Below, in pieces: positions 43,794 to 60,905 of a stretch of 64,000 bases of DNA. The translations under genes and the position numbers were made by a program. The notes under the pieces are model-generated. The model was not told where the DNA came from. It did not search any database and saw only the letters and a list, made by a program, of their open reading frames with translations. Within the stretch, counting starts at the first letter, position 1, and each line of letters starts with the position of its first letter. This stretch comes from Marchantia polymorpha subsp. ruderalis (lineage: Eukaryota > Streptophyta > Marchantiopsida > Marchantiales > Marchantiaceae). Location of the stretch: NCBI GenBank assembly GCA_037833965.1, contig AP031355.1:12239501-12303500 (forward strand), given 5' to 3'.

Positions 43794-44161
43794 CGGATGA
43801 ACCTCAAGCCAGAGTGTACTTTATTCGAGCACGCATGGGCACGAAAATGGTTAAAATTAGTGCAGAGCAGTTCCAAGTCCAGGTCATAGCAAAATGCCGT
43901 AGTGAAAAGATCCAAAGTCCATCATTGTGTCCAAATAAGCAGCTGGGCAAATGCTTTTTGAATTCTTCAGCGTCAGACGGATGAACCTCAAGCCAGAGTG
44001 TACTTTATTCGAGCACGCATGGGCACGAAAATGGTTAAAATTAGTGCAGAGCAGTTCCAAGTCCAGGTCATAGCAAAATGCCGTAGTGAAAAGATCCAAA
44101 GTCCATCATTGTGTCCAAATAAGCAGCTGGGCAAATGCTTTTTGAATTCTTCAGCGTCAGA
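43794..44161 (+). repeat. perfect tandem duplication, 184 bp x 2
   Basis: Copy 1 (43794-43977) and copy 2 (43978-44161) appear identical base for base and abut exactly. They start CGGATGAACCTCAAGCC. No protein or RNA is recognised in the unit. Identity implies either a very recent duplication or an assembly artefact. Confidence 0.92.
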
Positions 44162-44914
44162 CGCTCTGCCAAAATGTGTATTTTACAATAAGATGTGTTT
44201 CTCGATCGGACTCAAATATATATCACACTCAAATTGCAGATGGTCATGCTGAGTTAAAAGCTTCAGTGAAGGTATTAATTTCATGAGGCTTATGTATCCT
44301 GCTTGTACAGCTGTAGTCCACTGATCAGACTCAGAAAACAATCTCCACCTATGTCAAGAGAGGAGGGACTTTGAACCCATTTTCTTTAACAAAGAAGAAA
44401 CAAAGTAAAAGTTACAGGATTTGTTTTATTAACGAGAAGAGCACGTAGTTCAGGTATTAATTTGGTATTAATTTTGTGCTCGAAAAGATGCTCAATTCCC
44501 CGCATGTCTGTACGGTTCTGGGGATGTTTAAGGCAGGAGTGGAAAAACCCGAATTTTATCTACAATAATTTCGGGCTTATTAAAAAACCTGATTTCAACC
44601 ATGAATTTACTCAATTGTATTAGATTATTAATATCTAATCAGTACATAACAATGTATTGAGTGTAATAGGAAACAGCTCATGTTTCTAGGAATTCATTAT
44701 CATCATCATATCCATCCATATGCGGTATCAAAATTAAACTCGTTGTCAATATCTAAAATTCTGAACTACTGATACTCTCGGGGAACCCGGCAGACTTCGC
44801 CACGAATTTATCTCACCTCCGTGACACATCTAATTACATTAAATAGTCTTCTTTGCTATTTTTATCTCTACGTCCATAGAATCTATAAAGGACTCAATTA
44901 TTCATTTTGTCATG

Positions 44915-44960
44915 TAGATGTTCAAATTAACACATAAATATGTGTTAATTTGAACATCTA
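44915..44960. repeat. perfect foldback, 22-bp arms, 2-nt loop
   Basis: Arm 44915-44936 is exactly complementary to 44939-44960, with AA between. It starts TAGATGTTCAAATTAACACA. Non-coding and AT-rich. Confidence 0.9.
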
Positions 44961-46020
44961 GTCACAGAATTCAAGAAAAAAATTAAAACCGATTTCATGG
45001 CAATAAATAATTACGGAATTTTTTGAAAATATTATTAAATCTGATTACAAAAAACCTGATGATTCCAGGCCTGGTTTAAGGTAAAAAAGAGTACGATTAA
45101 GATGAAAAAAATCTTATGGTCAATTCATAATGTGGAACTTTTTGATTTAACAACCTCTTATAATAACTTCTATCGTTCATAAGCCTTACAATAATTTGGA
45201 TTTCATGTTTTCACTAGATCATGAAAACAAACGATTAAATATCATAAAATAGTGCGATGGAAGCATAATGCACCTATAATAAGAGATGAATCTCATATGA
45301 CTTATATAAAGATTAGAACCGAATCTAATCATAGAATTATTCCAAGAAGTGTATTTCATCTCAAAATACACTTTTAGATTTCTTATACATGATATTTGTT
45401 TTAGGATTTGTTACTCTATACAATTTTTGACATTTCAGATTTAATTTTTTGTATTTTGAAATACTTTAGAAGTACGTGTTTCAATGAGGAAATCAAGATT
45501 TTTTATTCTAGGAAGACAAGATCTGTACCCCAAGAACTGAAAAAAGTTGTCAGAATTAAATATTATTGAGGTTTTAGAATTAAAATTTTCAGATTTTCAA
45601 TACAACTACTTTTCATTTTAAGCCATTTTTCATTATTTATTGACTAGTGTATTCCGCCAAGTAGGCGGAAACACTGTACTTATGATGCCCTTATGAGCAC
45701 TTAAATTTCACACCCATGCGGTTTCGACATAATAATGTCAACCTCAAATCCGGGTACATTATCAGTACTTAGACATTTCCTTCTCCAACGGAACTCCAAC
45801 AAAACGTACGCTTTTAATGAATTCCTTGACTTTCAATACTTTGGACCTAGTAAAGACCTCTATATCCCTCAGCATCAGTTCTGGGTTTAGAAAGGTTTTA
45901 CTAAACCTCTTTGCTCGTTTTGACTAGTGTTACCAAGTCAGACATTCCCAAAGAACTAACTAAATCCAATGAGTATTGGGTACAAAGTAAAATGACAAGA
46001 AGAAGATCCCCTGTGGGCAC

Positions 46021-46038
46021 CACCTGGATATCCAGGTG
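46021..46038. repeat. 18-bp perfect palindrome
   Basis: CACCTGGATATCCAGGTG has no loop. It could be a dimeric protein-binding site or chance. No neighbouring start codon makes it an obvious promoter element. Confidence 0.6.
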
Positions 46039-46728
46039 ATGGTGATGGATATGGTGGTGGGTATATCTTTGCGATCTTCCTTTGCTTGTTATCTAGATTT
46101 GGTTTCAGAATTTCAATGACGATTAACTTACAGTAGGGCACAAACCAAGCTTGGTGAGCCTATCTGGTTCCTGTTTCACGATATTGTTTTCAATGTGTGC
46201 ATAATCACCTCTTTGCTGCTCGTCTTTAACGCATGTTCATCGCAACCGTACAGTTCGATGAAAAAGCATGCCATCTTTGTCAGCTACAAAAACAAAACAG
46301 ATTTCTACACTACGTGATTTCCATCTATCGTTCTGACCAGGTGCAACCGGACATGCTTCCTTCAAGTATTTTTTGAGAACAAAGCCTACGAAGGAAGCAC
46401 ATGAGAGATTCCACGACTGATGAGGAGTCCACAAGAACACAAAACCTCCAAAACGACGTACAGCATTTTGAAGCCTACCCTCCAAAGTATACAGACTAAC
46501 TAATGTCTAAAAGTGCTGGAAGATTCTTCAGTCTTTCAAGTATCTACCGTGTGATTTTGAGAACCCTGATAAATGCAACCATTCTTTGGAACTCTCCAAA
46601 TAAGTGAATGGCATTGGCCAACCATATGAATTACAAGCACGACAAGGGCCGCAATTATATACAAGGCAACACAAGGAATAAGTGACAAATCCGTTCGATA
46701 CAAATTGGTGAAAAGGTTAACTTCCGGA

Positions 46729-49253
<2,525 letters not shown>

Positions 49254-52200
49254 CTGCAAGAAAGCCACAACTGCCATTTGAATGCCTCAAGAATGTGAAT
49301 TAGGAAAATTTTTCCACAACGAAGTAAGTCACGTTAGATTACAAAATCTGCAGTCAACACCAAGTGCTTCAAGGTATTACCAGATAAAACTCGAAACATG
49401 CATTCAGAAAAGGCACACGGAAATGCTTTCGGTGAAACATGAATGTCAAGAGTACCAGTGTTTCTGCCATCTTCGTCCTGTGCTCTTGCCCTGTTCTGTT
49501 GAAACGAGCATCCCATCACTGGGGTAAACAGCAGTCTCTGCTACCTCCATAACTGTCAGAATACTCTTCCAAAAGAATGCGATATTCTTAGCTTCTTAGT
49601 CACCATGTGCCAATGCAAAGCCAGGTGCACCCGAACAAACGAAAAGCACGAATGTCGGAAGATGCGAAGATGGAGAATTGTTGATTGGACACAAAGCAAG
49701 TGCTATATCTGGGCACCTGATACTACCACTGCAACGATCAATAACACGTAAATAACGTGAGATTGGTTACATTCTTGCATATTCATGGTTGGCAGACCTA
49801 AGCTATTTTTCATATATACATATAAATAATCGGGGGAAATTGAAGAAAAGATCAGAATGAAAAAGAAAACTCAAATTGGACAAGAATCTGGGTGAACTGA
49901 TGATGACATTTCTACTGCGGACCTTACAGACCATTTGTGCGCTTGAGCTAGAGAAGCACTCTCAATTCCACGAAGCACAAATTCTGAAGCTACTCACACA
50001 AATTCAATTTCGTTGAACACTGGAAACATGATTAATCGCACTACTCACTAGAAAATCTCCTCGTTTGACAACTAGCTCGAAAACAGAAACCACAAAAGTC
50101 TAGAAATTTCGTTTCTTTACTGCGGACTGCATGGAGAAAAATTTCCGATGAGACAAATCCCTCATAAATTTTCAAGAAATGCGAAACAGAAACGGGAACT
50201 CCATCGCAACATGGGGAGTCGCAGTAAAGAAGAAGACTGACCCGAATTTACAATCGGAGCCGCGAGTACAGACGACAACAGACATGCCTATCGAACCTGT
50301 GACAGATGATAGTTCCCAAGCAGTCGATGATAATTTGGTAAAATTGCCGACCCGATTGATCGACTAAGACCGAATTAGGGTTCGTGTATATTTTCGTGTC
50401 CGTGTCAATCGATGGAAACCGAATTATTGTCATGATTCCATCCCTTCAACTACATTTACTTAGTTCCGTTGTGGGATTCCTCCCTTTCGTCTCCGTCAAC
50501 ACAAACCTTGCGTATCACTGTTGGCTAGTCTTGACTGAATTTGGCGGTATGCTAATTTACTTCCATGTCTTCATGTGACTCAAAAACAGAAAAGACCTGA
50601 ATATAAAATTCAGCCACTACAAGAATGCAATGAAATTTTTTAGAAAGAAGCAAATCACTTTCAACGTATTATTCCAAGTCTCTTACATTCAATTCCTGAA
50701 AGAACTATATTGCTATATTTACACAAGAATTGCTATATTTCTTTGATTTCTTCAATGGTACATAGATCAAGACCCGTTCCACCCGAATTGTCAAAAGCTC
50801 ACAAACACATTCCAAGTTAAACATTCATTCACCGCGAAAAATATACTAGAGAACTCTTTAGTTACTAGGATGTGGATAATGATTTCTCCACTATAACAAC
50901 CTAAATCATTAGTTGCTAATTGTAATAAAGAAAAAAGTTTATCCACATCTACTTTATGAAGTACTAATCTCTTCATATCTGTCACATGTAGCAAACAAGT
51001 TTTCTTTATATTCAATATTTTCTCCATCACATAACTTACAAATTCCTTAGATCCTGTCAAATATTAAATGAGCCCTTGATCTATGTCATGAGATAATACA
51101 GGTCCATTGGTTGCAAATTTCAATAGTATTCAGCCACAATCCACTTTCAAGGTCAAATCCCCACATCCAATAAACATCTTATTTTATGTAACATATGACA
51201 CACAAAACTTGATGAGGAAATTGGGAAACATAAAGAAATCTCACCATTGGATGAGACTATAAAAGCTCTTTATGAGACCATCATTTACCTCCAAGGGTGT
51301 AAATGATGTCAAATAAAGAGTTTGAGACCGTAGACTTTGAGCTTGGGGCAATAACGCAATTAGTAACGTGAAACCGAGACGCATCGATTGTTGGTTGAAA
51401 GCTAAAGGAAGACAACCTATTTTTGCAAGAAGAATTGCATATGAAGGTTTACAGTTTTGTTGAGTTTTACAATAAAATCAACTTGAAAGTGTTTTATAAT
51501 ATCAAGTTGTAAGCTGTAACATTTTATCAATTGCTTTTCAAATAACTTGATTTTGAAATGTGTGATGAAGAGAACAAAGATTTTTAAATCTTAATGTCTA
51601 ATCTATGACAAAAGCTATTGAATTAAAGATCTGATCATACTTTAAATGAATGACTAAAGTAAAAAATGAGATTGATAATCAACTTTATTTCATTTATTCA
51701 TGAATATGACAATAGAAAAATTCTTGAGTGATATTCATTTAACAGTAAAATATTATACAACAAAAACATGAAAATGTGCAAAATTATATTTTTCAAGCTT
51801 TTAAACCTTCAAGTTCACACTTAGATTTTGTAAATATATCAGAATTGATTGAATTTTTCAAATATAATTTATTGTCAGATATAATTTTTAAACATAAATT
51901 AAACATTTAATCATGAATCTGATTGCAAAAAGCTTGAGATACACCAATAAATTGCATTAAGTTGCAAATCATTTGCAAGAGTTTGATGATACTTGAAATT
52001 GTTACATCAATTAAAAAACATATAGATATATCAAAATATTAGCCTTCACTGTCATATATTACTTTTATGATGATGTGTTAGAGTAAACATTTAAATACGA
52101 TTATATATATATGCACTTTATAATATGATCTCAAAGATTTAGGTCTCTTTAAAATTCATATTTTGAGATTCACAAAAAAATACATAAATCACCAGCAAGT

Positions 52201-53829
52201 CAATCAAATGTTTTCTGCATAGAAAGTAATACTTTAGCTTAATTTTTGAATAATGAGCATTTAAAATTTAAATCACAAAATCCGAGACGTGAATTAATTA
52301 ATTTTTCCCATGAAAATATCACTTTAAAACATTCATAGAAGCACGCAACGATTTCTGCTATTATAAATGAATCAATTGAACATAGTATCTCTAATCACTT
52401 GTAATAAATGTTGCTTGTTCACTTGAATTTGCCACACAATGTTTGCGTTCGAATGATATCAGAGTGTTTGAATGGATGGCAACGACATGAACCTATCGAC
52501 ATGATCCTTTGTTGATAAGGAACTTCAAAGCAAAGCGAAGAAAATATTTGAGCATTAGAACCGGTATTCTCTTAAGCTTCAGATATGTATGTAACCAGGA
52601 AAATTCGGGATGAGCCTACCGGTTTTAACCCCTGTTTACTTTGTCAGGTGAACTTTCAAAAAGCAGCAGCTGCATGTACTCTTCGTCACAATCTTTGCAC
52701 GTCAAATAGGAACGAACTTGTTTATCCGTTCCTCTCCGACTAACGGTCAAACAATGGCAACAAGTTTTTGTAGGCCACTGATTGCAGATATCAATTTCGT
52801 TGAGTTTCCTCCCTGTCGGAGTGATGGATCTCAGGGTTATGAAATATTGTCACCGTGCTCCTCTTGACCATGAAAGGTGCTCTGGAATATTCTGGAATAC
52901 GAATTGTCACGAGCAATCTGCACAAAACTAGGTGATCGTCGAAGGAGGAACATTGAAATGACCGACTGGGTGCTAGGACTCCACCTCCGTTCACCTTGAA
53001 GCTCGCCCGGGTGAGGGCGAGGGGGAAGGGGAGGGGAAGGTAAGTTGGAAGAATACTGGACAAGTGAAAAAGTATGTTTGCCGAATATCGCGCGTTTAAG
53101 AAAATGGGGCTTTGCGGCAAGTAACACTAACAAATGTATCTAGAGCAGAGTACAGTACAGTACAGAACACCAGCCTCCCCGCTTGTGTCTGAAGCTGGGG
53201 CCACTCCGCGCTCTCTGATGTGGCCATAGCTGATCGATTGATAATGAACATGAGCAGCAATCCACGGACGCTCCTAAAAGGTGGGTGGGTCACCAGGTAC
53301 GGCCGTAATGCAGGCCAAAATGCTTGGACCCGTTTCCTTCGTTCGTCCCACCGTCTTCCAGTCTCTCCATGTCACAGTTATATGCCTAAGCTATGTCACC
53401 AGGAGGGGCCAGGTACAGTGTTTTGGCGTGTAACGAACGTTGAGGCTGAGAAGTCAGATGCCCTGCGTATCACAAGGCACTTTTGATCCGAACCATATCA
53501 TGGTCGAATATTCAGGAGAAGAATGAGCTTCTACAGGGACATCGGGAGAAGACATGTCCGGGAGTCAGGAGTCCTGCTGTGGGTACAGTGAAGTTGAGAG
53601 GTCTACGTGCTGCGGAAGCCAGAAACAAAAGTGCACGAGAATTCAGGTGGTGGTCGGCGAGAATTCGAAGACACTCAATCAATCAATCAATGAAGAGGAT
53701 GTGATAGAAATTTTAGGCTATGTCTCTACTTTTATTGACATGTTTCCACCGCGAAAGAGTGGTGAGATTCTGGCTGAACACTCTAACAAATAAGAAATTT
53801 ACATAACTGTACCACGAACGAATCGACCA
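49254..53829. other. long stretch without a supported gene
   Basis: This should contain the missing first exon and promoter of YY1, but I could not find it. Most of 50.4-52.7 kb is strongly AT-rich with nothing recognisable. 52.8-53.8 kb is more GC-balanced, with overlapping frames that match nothing known and a short (TCAA)4 repeat near 53678. Confidence 0.4.
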
Positions 53830-53959
53830 AGCAATGGTCCCAAAATCTCAGCATTGACATCTCCCGTCAAGAATTGGTTGTTATCTCCACCTTCATGTCC
53901 CGGTCGTGAACCTACCACACTTATGAAGGCTTCCAGTCTTCCCGGGCTTTTTGGATGAA

Positions 53960-54150
53960 CAATGAGTGATATTGCAATCTACAGGCGCGTGGGAGTTCGA
54001 GCTAAATCGGAAAAGGTGTTCAAACAACACACTTTTTACACGGAACTCATTCTCTAGCTCTAATCACATCGTGAATACTTTGTTTGCCCCATGAACGTCG
54101 TGCTCTGTAAGAATATCGACCATTTAGCTGTACTTGGCAAGGCCTGCCTG
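53960..54150 (-). pseudogene. decayed 3' part of the peroxidase gene
   Basis: Downstream of the third peroxidase exon, one minus-strand frame reads AGLAKYS, then after a stop MVDILTEHDVHGANKVF, then further on FEHLFRFSSNSHAPVD. These line up loosely with the peroxidase region around the proximal His (typically GLDVxDMVxLSGAHTxGxAxC) and the following RLFNF segment. The expected SGAHT is replaced by TEHDVHG. In-frame stops interrupt it, and no intron with good sites removes them. It may be a degraded 3' end, or intron sequence with chance resemblance. Confidence 0.35.
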
Positions 54151-54202
54151 CTCCAACTCCCAAATCTTAGTAACTACTAGTTTCGTCCATTGTACATTTT
54201 AC

Positions 54203-55446
<1,244 letters not shown>

Positions 55447-58400
55447 TGCTAATCCGGGCTCTTCTATAGACTTGATACGTTAGCTGTCTGATTCTACCCA
55501 AAAGTTGTCGTGGGTATCTTCCAAAATACGGAGTCAGAAATGAATCGGAATGCCACCTTTTCGAGAGGTCTGGTCTTGCCTCCGTGACCAGGTCCTTCCT
55601 GCGCACAAGCGAATTCAAACCTAAGTAAAGAGCAAAGGTTGAGTACGATGGCCTGAATAGCCACAATATGCAGTGAAAGATACCATTCGCTACACGAAAA
55701 GGAACAACCGAGAATTCAACTTCAAGTAGTCACTTGAAGCGATGCTGCACAGATGCAGATAACGATTTCAACTTAGGAGCATTCTGGTCGTGATACGATA
55801 AGGGGCGACTAGCAATAGAAACCTGAAAAACGGCACAGAAGCTCACATATACATGTATGTCACTGCTACGAAAGACCCAACTTGAGCATGCACATGAGAG
55901 AACAAATGTAGACACGCTCCAGCTATCGACCCTTCGAACTGTCAGAGATAATCTAGACAAGAAAAAACGTACTCAGACCTCCGCAAGGGATTAACTAAGC
56001 TGTAACAGTTTCAAAATTCAAATATCGAAGATATGCGAAGCAGGAAAATGTGCTCAAAGCTCAAAGCTCAAAGCACAAAGCACATACTTCAACACGAGAG
56101 CACGTCCTGTGTCAATTTTCAAGGTGACACAGACCTATGAGTAATAGTTTGTCTCGGACTATGTGTCCAAGTGAGTTTTAGCTGAGGGAATTTGTTTCGG
56201 GTAGGGAGGTCTATGCTGAGGGACTTACTCGAAACGAGGACCCGTCAAGATTGATTGCTTTGCACTGGAGAGTATAAGGCTGGTGAACACTGAATCGCAA
56301 GAACAGGTTATATAGCAACCTCTGATGTCACTAAGATGTCATCCTCACTTGAGCACTACGAGTTATACTCTGTTGACTTTGATAAAGCTCGACTTGGAGT
56401 GAGCTTCTCGTGACTGCTGATCTCGTGTTAAATACACTCCCTTTCACGAACAAGGAAGACCAGTAGGCCTTGGGCGTTGATCTAGGGTGCAGAACGACGA
56501 AAACCTGAGACCTTCTTCAGATGTCGTGCATTGAGGGAAATTCACGTGATTGCAGCCACGCCGTTCACACTGACGTCATTTTCTCCTAGAACGTGGGCTT
56601 TTAGGATCTCCTTTGTGGTCCTTTCCCTCCCCAGCCATGTCGATCCTTCCTCCACTCCTCCAGCTCAGAAACAGTATCGGAGATGACTTCAGGTGAACGC
56701 TGACCAGACAAGCATGAAGTCTAGTGCGATCTAGGAACGGCACCAGAAGGTAACAGTTTACGACGTCCTCAGAGACTAGTCCTAAATCATGGATCCTAAT
56801 GCGTCAGATTCGGTAAGTGTTTCATGTGAGGAGTAATTCCTCAAGGCTTTGACGTTGAGCTGATTCTAGTCAGAGGTATATGTGAATGTCGTGTGGATTG
56901 GCGCAGATCATCATATTCTCAAGGGACTCTTCCCGTGATCATCGAATATTAACTCCTCTCAGAAACGTAGACACTGTGGGCCTCGGAGCGGAGACCAAAG
57001 TGACGTGAACTGAGTGTGCCTTGACATGCATGTGACATTCTGGGTCTCTGTGCCAACGCTTATCCCTTCCATCTCCATCCAGTGATCGCAGCCTACCTGT
57101 TACAGTCGGAGGCACGTCTTCGAGTCGATCGAACGGATGCATTGTTCCGGTGATGCCTAAAGTTCTCGCCGGTGGATGAAACCCGGGCCATGGCCTAAGC
57201 CTACAAGCGGTGGATGCACGTTTGAGCAGATTTGCTTAAAATGCTCAGTCTCAGCGAGCAACTCGTTGTGGGTTAGTGTGAGGCCCACTAATGCCTGGAA
57301 ACGCGCTTTTCCTTGACTTGAAACTGTGAGCTTTCATGTGAGCAGCCTTCTCATGTCAAGTAACCTCCTGGTAATTAGTATTTTACTTCCCCCAGATCAT
57401 GCCTTCAACAATATACATGTTGATTTGTCGGTTCAGCTCGAGGTCGGACATGCCAACTCAATCTGTAATCTAGCGCTGCTTATATCACGTAGCATACGTA
57501 GCTGGATCACAACTGAATGCTGGAAAGCGTTAACTCGCTTTTTGTACTCAATCTCTAATTGTTCATGTGTATATTAGATTTCCACATTTAGACATCAACT
57601 GCAGTGTTATGATATTGAACCGCTCACCCTAGAAGTATGCAAGAAGCTAAGCTTAGGAGGAGAATTGAGGTTTCACACGACCTAACAAATCGTCCACTGC
57701 TGTTAGCAGTAAGAGGCGCACAGCTGTTATTCTACATCGATCACTGATATCAAAGTAGCCCCCAGGGCCTGCTCTAGAGCCAGATTTCTTGATAAGTATG
57801 TTGGCTTTCCGATTGCATTTTGTGCATAAATTTTGCATTTCACTGCTGGATACGGTAAGAGTAGCAAGTTGACGGCTGCACAGCGGACTCTGGAAGATCC
57901 ATGGCCTACCTTAGTAACATGTACACGACCAGACAACTGTCCCCAAGTTTGGGAGCTCTCGTTTACTTTTCAGTACGGATATACTTCGTACACGTCATTA
58001 CCATCGCTATTCCAGAGATCTGCATTTAGACTGACAAAGATCTGGATAGTTTACATGTCTTAATGAGCTATTTAAGTTGTTCTTGCAGCTAGAATCATGG
58101 TCTCATGGGTACAGTCTGACGTACATTAGGCTCTCCTATGCTCAGGCTTCACTTCCTTTTTTTATAATGTCGTTTTAACGAGTAGAAACCCGAAGGTAAC
58201 AGGTTCTCACGTCAAACCTGTCTACGGATTTTCTCCGACAACGCATGAAAGGATCAAGGGCCCATCTTCGCTGGTTGACCCCTTTTACTTCCGCATTGGT
58301 CACGATGATTCAAATTTCCTTTCGTTTCAAGTTTGCTAGGTGTTGACTTTCAGACTCTACCGAATAAACTTCAACAGGATTTATCTGATTCACACGTTGA

Positions 58401-58830
58401 ACACTTTGAGTGCTTCTAGAATAAACAGTTTAATAGACTGAGCACATCTTCAGCATGAGAACGATTTTGGTGAGTGAAATTTTCTCTAAATCAGAACACA
58501 GTAGGCGAATCTTCTTTCTGTTTTTTTTTTTTCGAAACTAAAGCTGCAACTCCGCAGCCATGGCCACGTTTCTCGTCCATGATAAATGGGTAAATTTAGC
58601 CTTGCCATGAGTTCCTCAGGCTATCAACGGCTTCCAAGGAGAAGCTTGTGGCGGCCCGACTTTCTTAGAGTAGGAAATTGATGTTCACATTTTCCTTCAT
58701 GTCATGAGCTTTTCCAAATGCTGCTCCGCCTCGACCTATGTGTATTTGGCCAGAGTATTCGCAGCCGACCACAAGTACAAGTTCAAAATGCGTGTGTCGA
58801 TATACCCGTACTCTTCCCTACTTGTACCTG
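55447..58830. other. long stretch without a supported gene
   Basis: No gene could be supported. The first few hundred bases are upstream of the peroxidase. A short tandem CTCAAAG-type repeat lies at 56051-56083. Frames of up to 83 codons further right match nothing known. Confidence 0.4.
56051..56083 (+). repeat. short tandem repeat, 7-bp unit
   Basis: Three copies of GCTCAAA followed by two variant GCACAAA-like units. A simple microsatellite. Confidence 0.8.
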
Positions 58831-58907
58831 CATATATAAATAGAAGGAAAAAGTGCAAACAATTTGTACAGGTCAAGAAACCTGATCAACAACATAGGCT
58901 AGTTTTG

Positions 58908-59078
58908 TCATCTCCTCTTTCTAGCTCTAAAATTTCGACCTTCCAGAATAAAAGCCCTAACCTATGTTACTGTTACACTGTTCAAGATCAACAGTCGGTG
59001 TACAGCTCTAGGTTTGATGCACTAAATATCTGCTCTAATCAGGTGCGTAAACATTGCAGAGGAGGGTATGAGAGTGTT
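58908..59078 (+). repeat. plus-strand copy of a copia LTR segment (arm 1 of a 171-bp inverted repeat)
   Basis: This 171-bp segment appears identical to the reverse complement of 59759-59929. A TATA-like CATATATAAATAG lies about 70 bp to its left. It is therefore probably an LTR-derived piece of a related copia copy in plus orientation. The frame at 58704-59129 that crosses it is not a gene. Confidence 0.7.
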
Positions 59079-59758
59079 ATTATTATACCTAATTTGTACT
59101 GGATCATCCATATCTCCTTTGCTACTTAATGGATCCAACTCTCACTATTAATATATCGAGTTCAGTTCTTACTTCCAACATTCATCCATAATTATATAAT
59201 TCTGCCCAGATAGATAAGTTGTTTTTGAACCAATCTATCCCTGAACCAAATATTTCTGTCCACTTGATGTTTTAGAAGGAATGTCTTCTTTTTCTAAATA
59301 CATCTTAGATATTGGAACTTGAGCATTACCTTTGTTTCATGCTTCTCTATCCTGATGTAAATCTTCATTGGAAAAGGCTCCAATTGAGCATCAGGTAGTC
59401 CATCTACCTCTTTCCCCAAGTCTATTTAAGGTACCTCTCTCTCTCCGCCTTCAGGATCAGGTCAGACTAAGGAACAGTGCCCACTGGTTCCCATAGAAAA
59501 AGGCTATAGGCCTTGAGAAAAACGTCATGAGTTATGAGTTACTCAAGCTCATGATACCTGTAAAACGTTGCTGAGTTGATAGGCAAGCTCTGTTATTTTT
59601 TGGTCGTAGTCCATACGGATGTAAGTTTAATATATTGCGTAAATCTTACTCCTCACTGCCACTAGGCTTTTTGAGTGATTTGAAAATATGAATACGTCTG
59701 CCGAACTATTCGGGTTGAAACTGTTTTAGAAGTCGGGTTCCTCAGAAAGGAACCAACC
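59079..59758. other. spacer between the inverted repeat arms
   Basis: About 680 bp with no recognised gene. The left part could be leader or gag-proximal sequence of the plus-oriented copia remnant. This is inference. Confidence 0.3.
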
Positions 59759-60042
59759 AACACTCTCATACCCTCCTCTGCAATGTTTACGCACCTGATT
59801 AGAGCAGATATTTAGTGCATCAAACCTAGAGCTGTACACCGACTGTTGATCTTGAACAGTGTAACAGTAACATAGGTTAGGGCTTTTATTCTGGAAGGTC
59901 GAAATTTTAGAGCTAGAAAGAGGAGATGAACCAATTACCTGCCTACAAAGAAGGGTAAGAAGACAAAGAATATCTAACACAACACAGATGATCCTAATCT
60001 GATTTGTATACTGCATTCGATAACTCTATACTAACAATACCC
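59750..60042 (-). mobile_element. probable LTR of the copia fossil
   Basis: Read on the minus strand, a purine-rich tract (GAGAGGGGG, about 60038-60046) is followed by TATTGTTAGTATAG. This is the usual layout of a polypurine tract and LTR start just downstream of RNase H. It contains the 171-bp segment repeated inversely at 58908-59078. The outer border is uncertain, so the length is approximate. Confidence 0.5.
59759..59929 (-). repeat. arm 2 of the 171-bp inverted repeat, inside the copia LTR
   Basis: Exact complement of 58908-59078 by eye over 171 bp. The two arms are about 680 bp apart. Confidence 0.85.
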
Positions 60043-60873
60043 CCTCTCGAGAGTACCGTAAAATTCTAATGGCAGCACATTGGATACTAACAATATGTAC
60101 TAAGGTACATCATCGAACATCACGTTCGAACTGGAACTAAAGGGATGTATTGCAGTATAGTGACTAGGACGTGGTAGTAGCCCGGTGGAATTATGTGGCT
60201 CCTAGTGACGGAATTGTAACACAGCATAATTGGATTCCAGTCTTATAAAGATAATGCCTGAGTGTCAGATTAACGAACAAACTCCAATAATTTTCTATGT
60301 TTTTCAAATTTTTGTCTTGGTAGTGACTTCGTGAGCTAATCTGCAAGGTTTAACTCAATGTGAATGTACTTGAGGTCAATCTCCCCTTCTAACACCTTTT
60401 TCCTGAATTTCCAAATGGTGTTTGCCTTCGATGTGCTTGATCTTGGCGTGGAACAGAGTGTTTTTGGCTAGCTTAATAGCACTCTGGTTGTCGCAAAATA
60501 GGTGCAAATCTGCCATGATCGGTGTCGCTGCATCCCTTAGATGGTGAATTATTGTAGAATCACGGCAGGAAAGTGGAAGCTTCAAAAAAGGTAGGATTTT
60601 CAATTTTTGAATTTACTGCCTGAGATACACAGCCTCTTTGCCCCCTTCCAATAAGGCCTTATATTCAACTTCACTTGTGCTATCGGAAACAATGGACTGT
60701 TGCTTGGTTGATCAAGATACGAGTCTGCTTGCAAGCTTAAAAACATAAGCTTCAATGGATCGGCAGGTATTAGGACAACTGAAGTAATCTATGTTAGTAC
60801 AGCCTTGGATATGCCATTCTCGCTTTTTGAAAAGTAAGCCATAGTTGAAGTATCACAGGAGATATTGAACTGC

Positions 60874-60905
60874 ATTCCAATGAACCGTATGCGGTTCATT
60901 GGAAT
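60874..60905. repeat. 14-bp-arm inverted repeat inside the copia fossil
   Basis: ATTCCAATGAACCG (60874-60887) pairs exactly with 60892-60905 around TATG. It is part of the duplicated segment of the fossil. Confidence 0.7.

Larger units (their letters stand above)
44162..46728. other. AT-rich gene-free stretch
   Basis: No supported gene. It contains a foldback at 44915-44960 and a palindrome at 46021-46038. The last ~500 bp may include the 3' UTR of YY1. Confidence 0.5.

Noticed and set aside
43884-44099. 71-codon minus-strand frame and the plus-strand 84-codon frame at 43998
   Set aside because: Both are created by the 184-bp tandem duplication and match nothing.
58704-59129. 141-codon plus-strand open frame
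   Set aside because: Its second half is the LTR-derived inverted repeat arm and also occurs as a frame on the other strand at 59726-60016, so it is not a gene.
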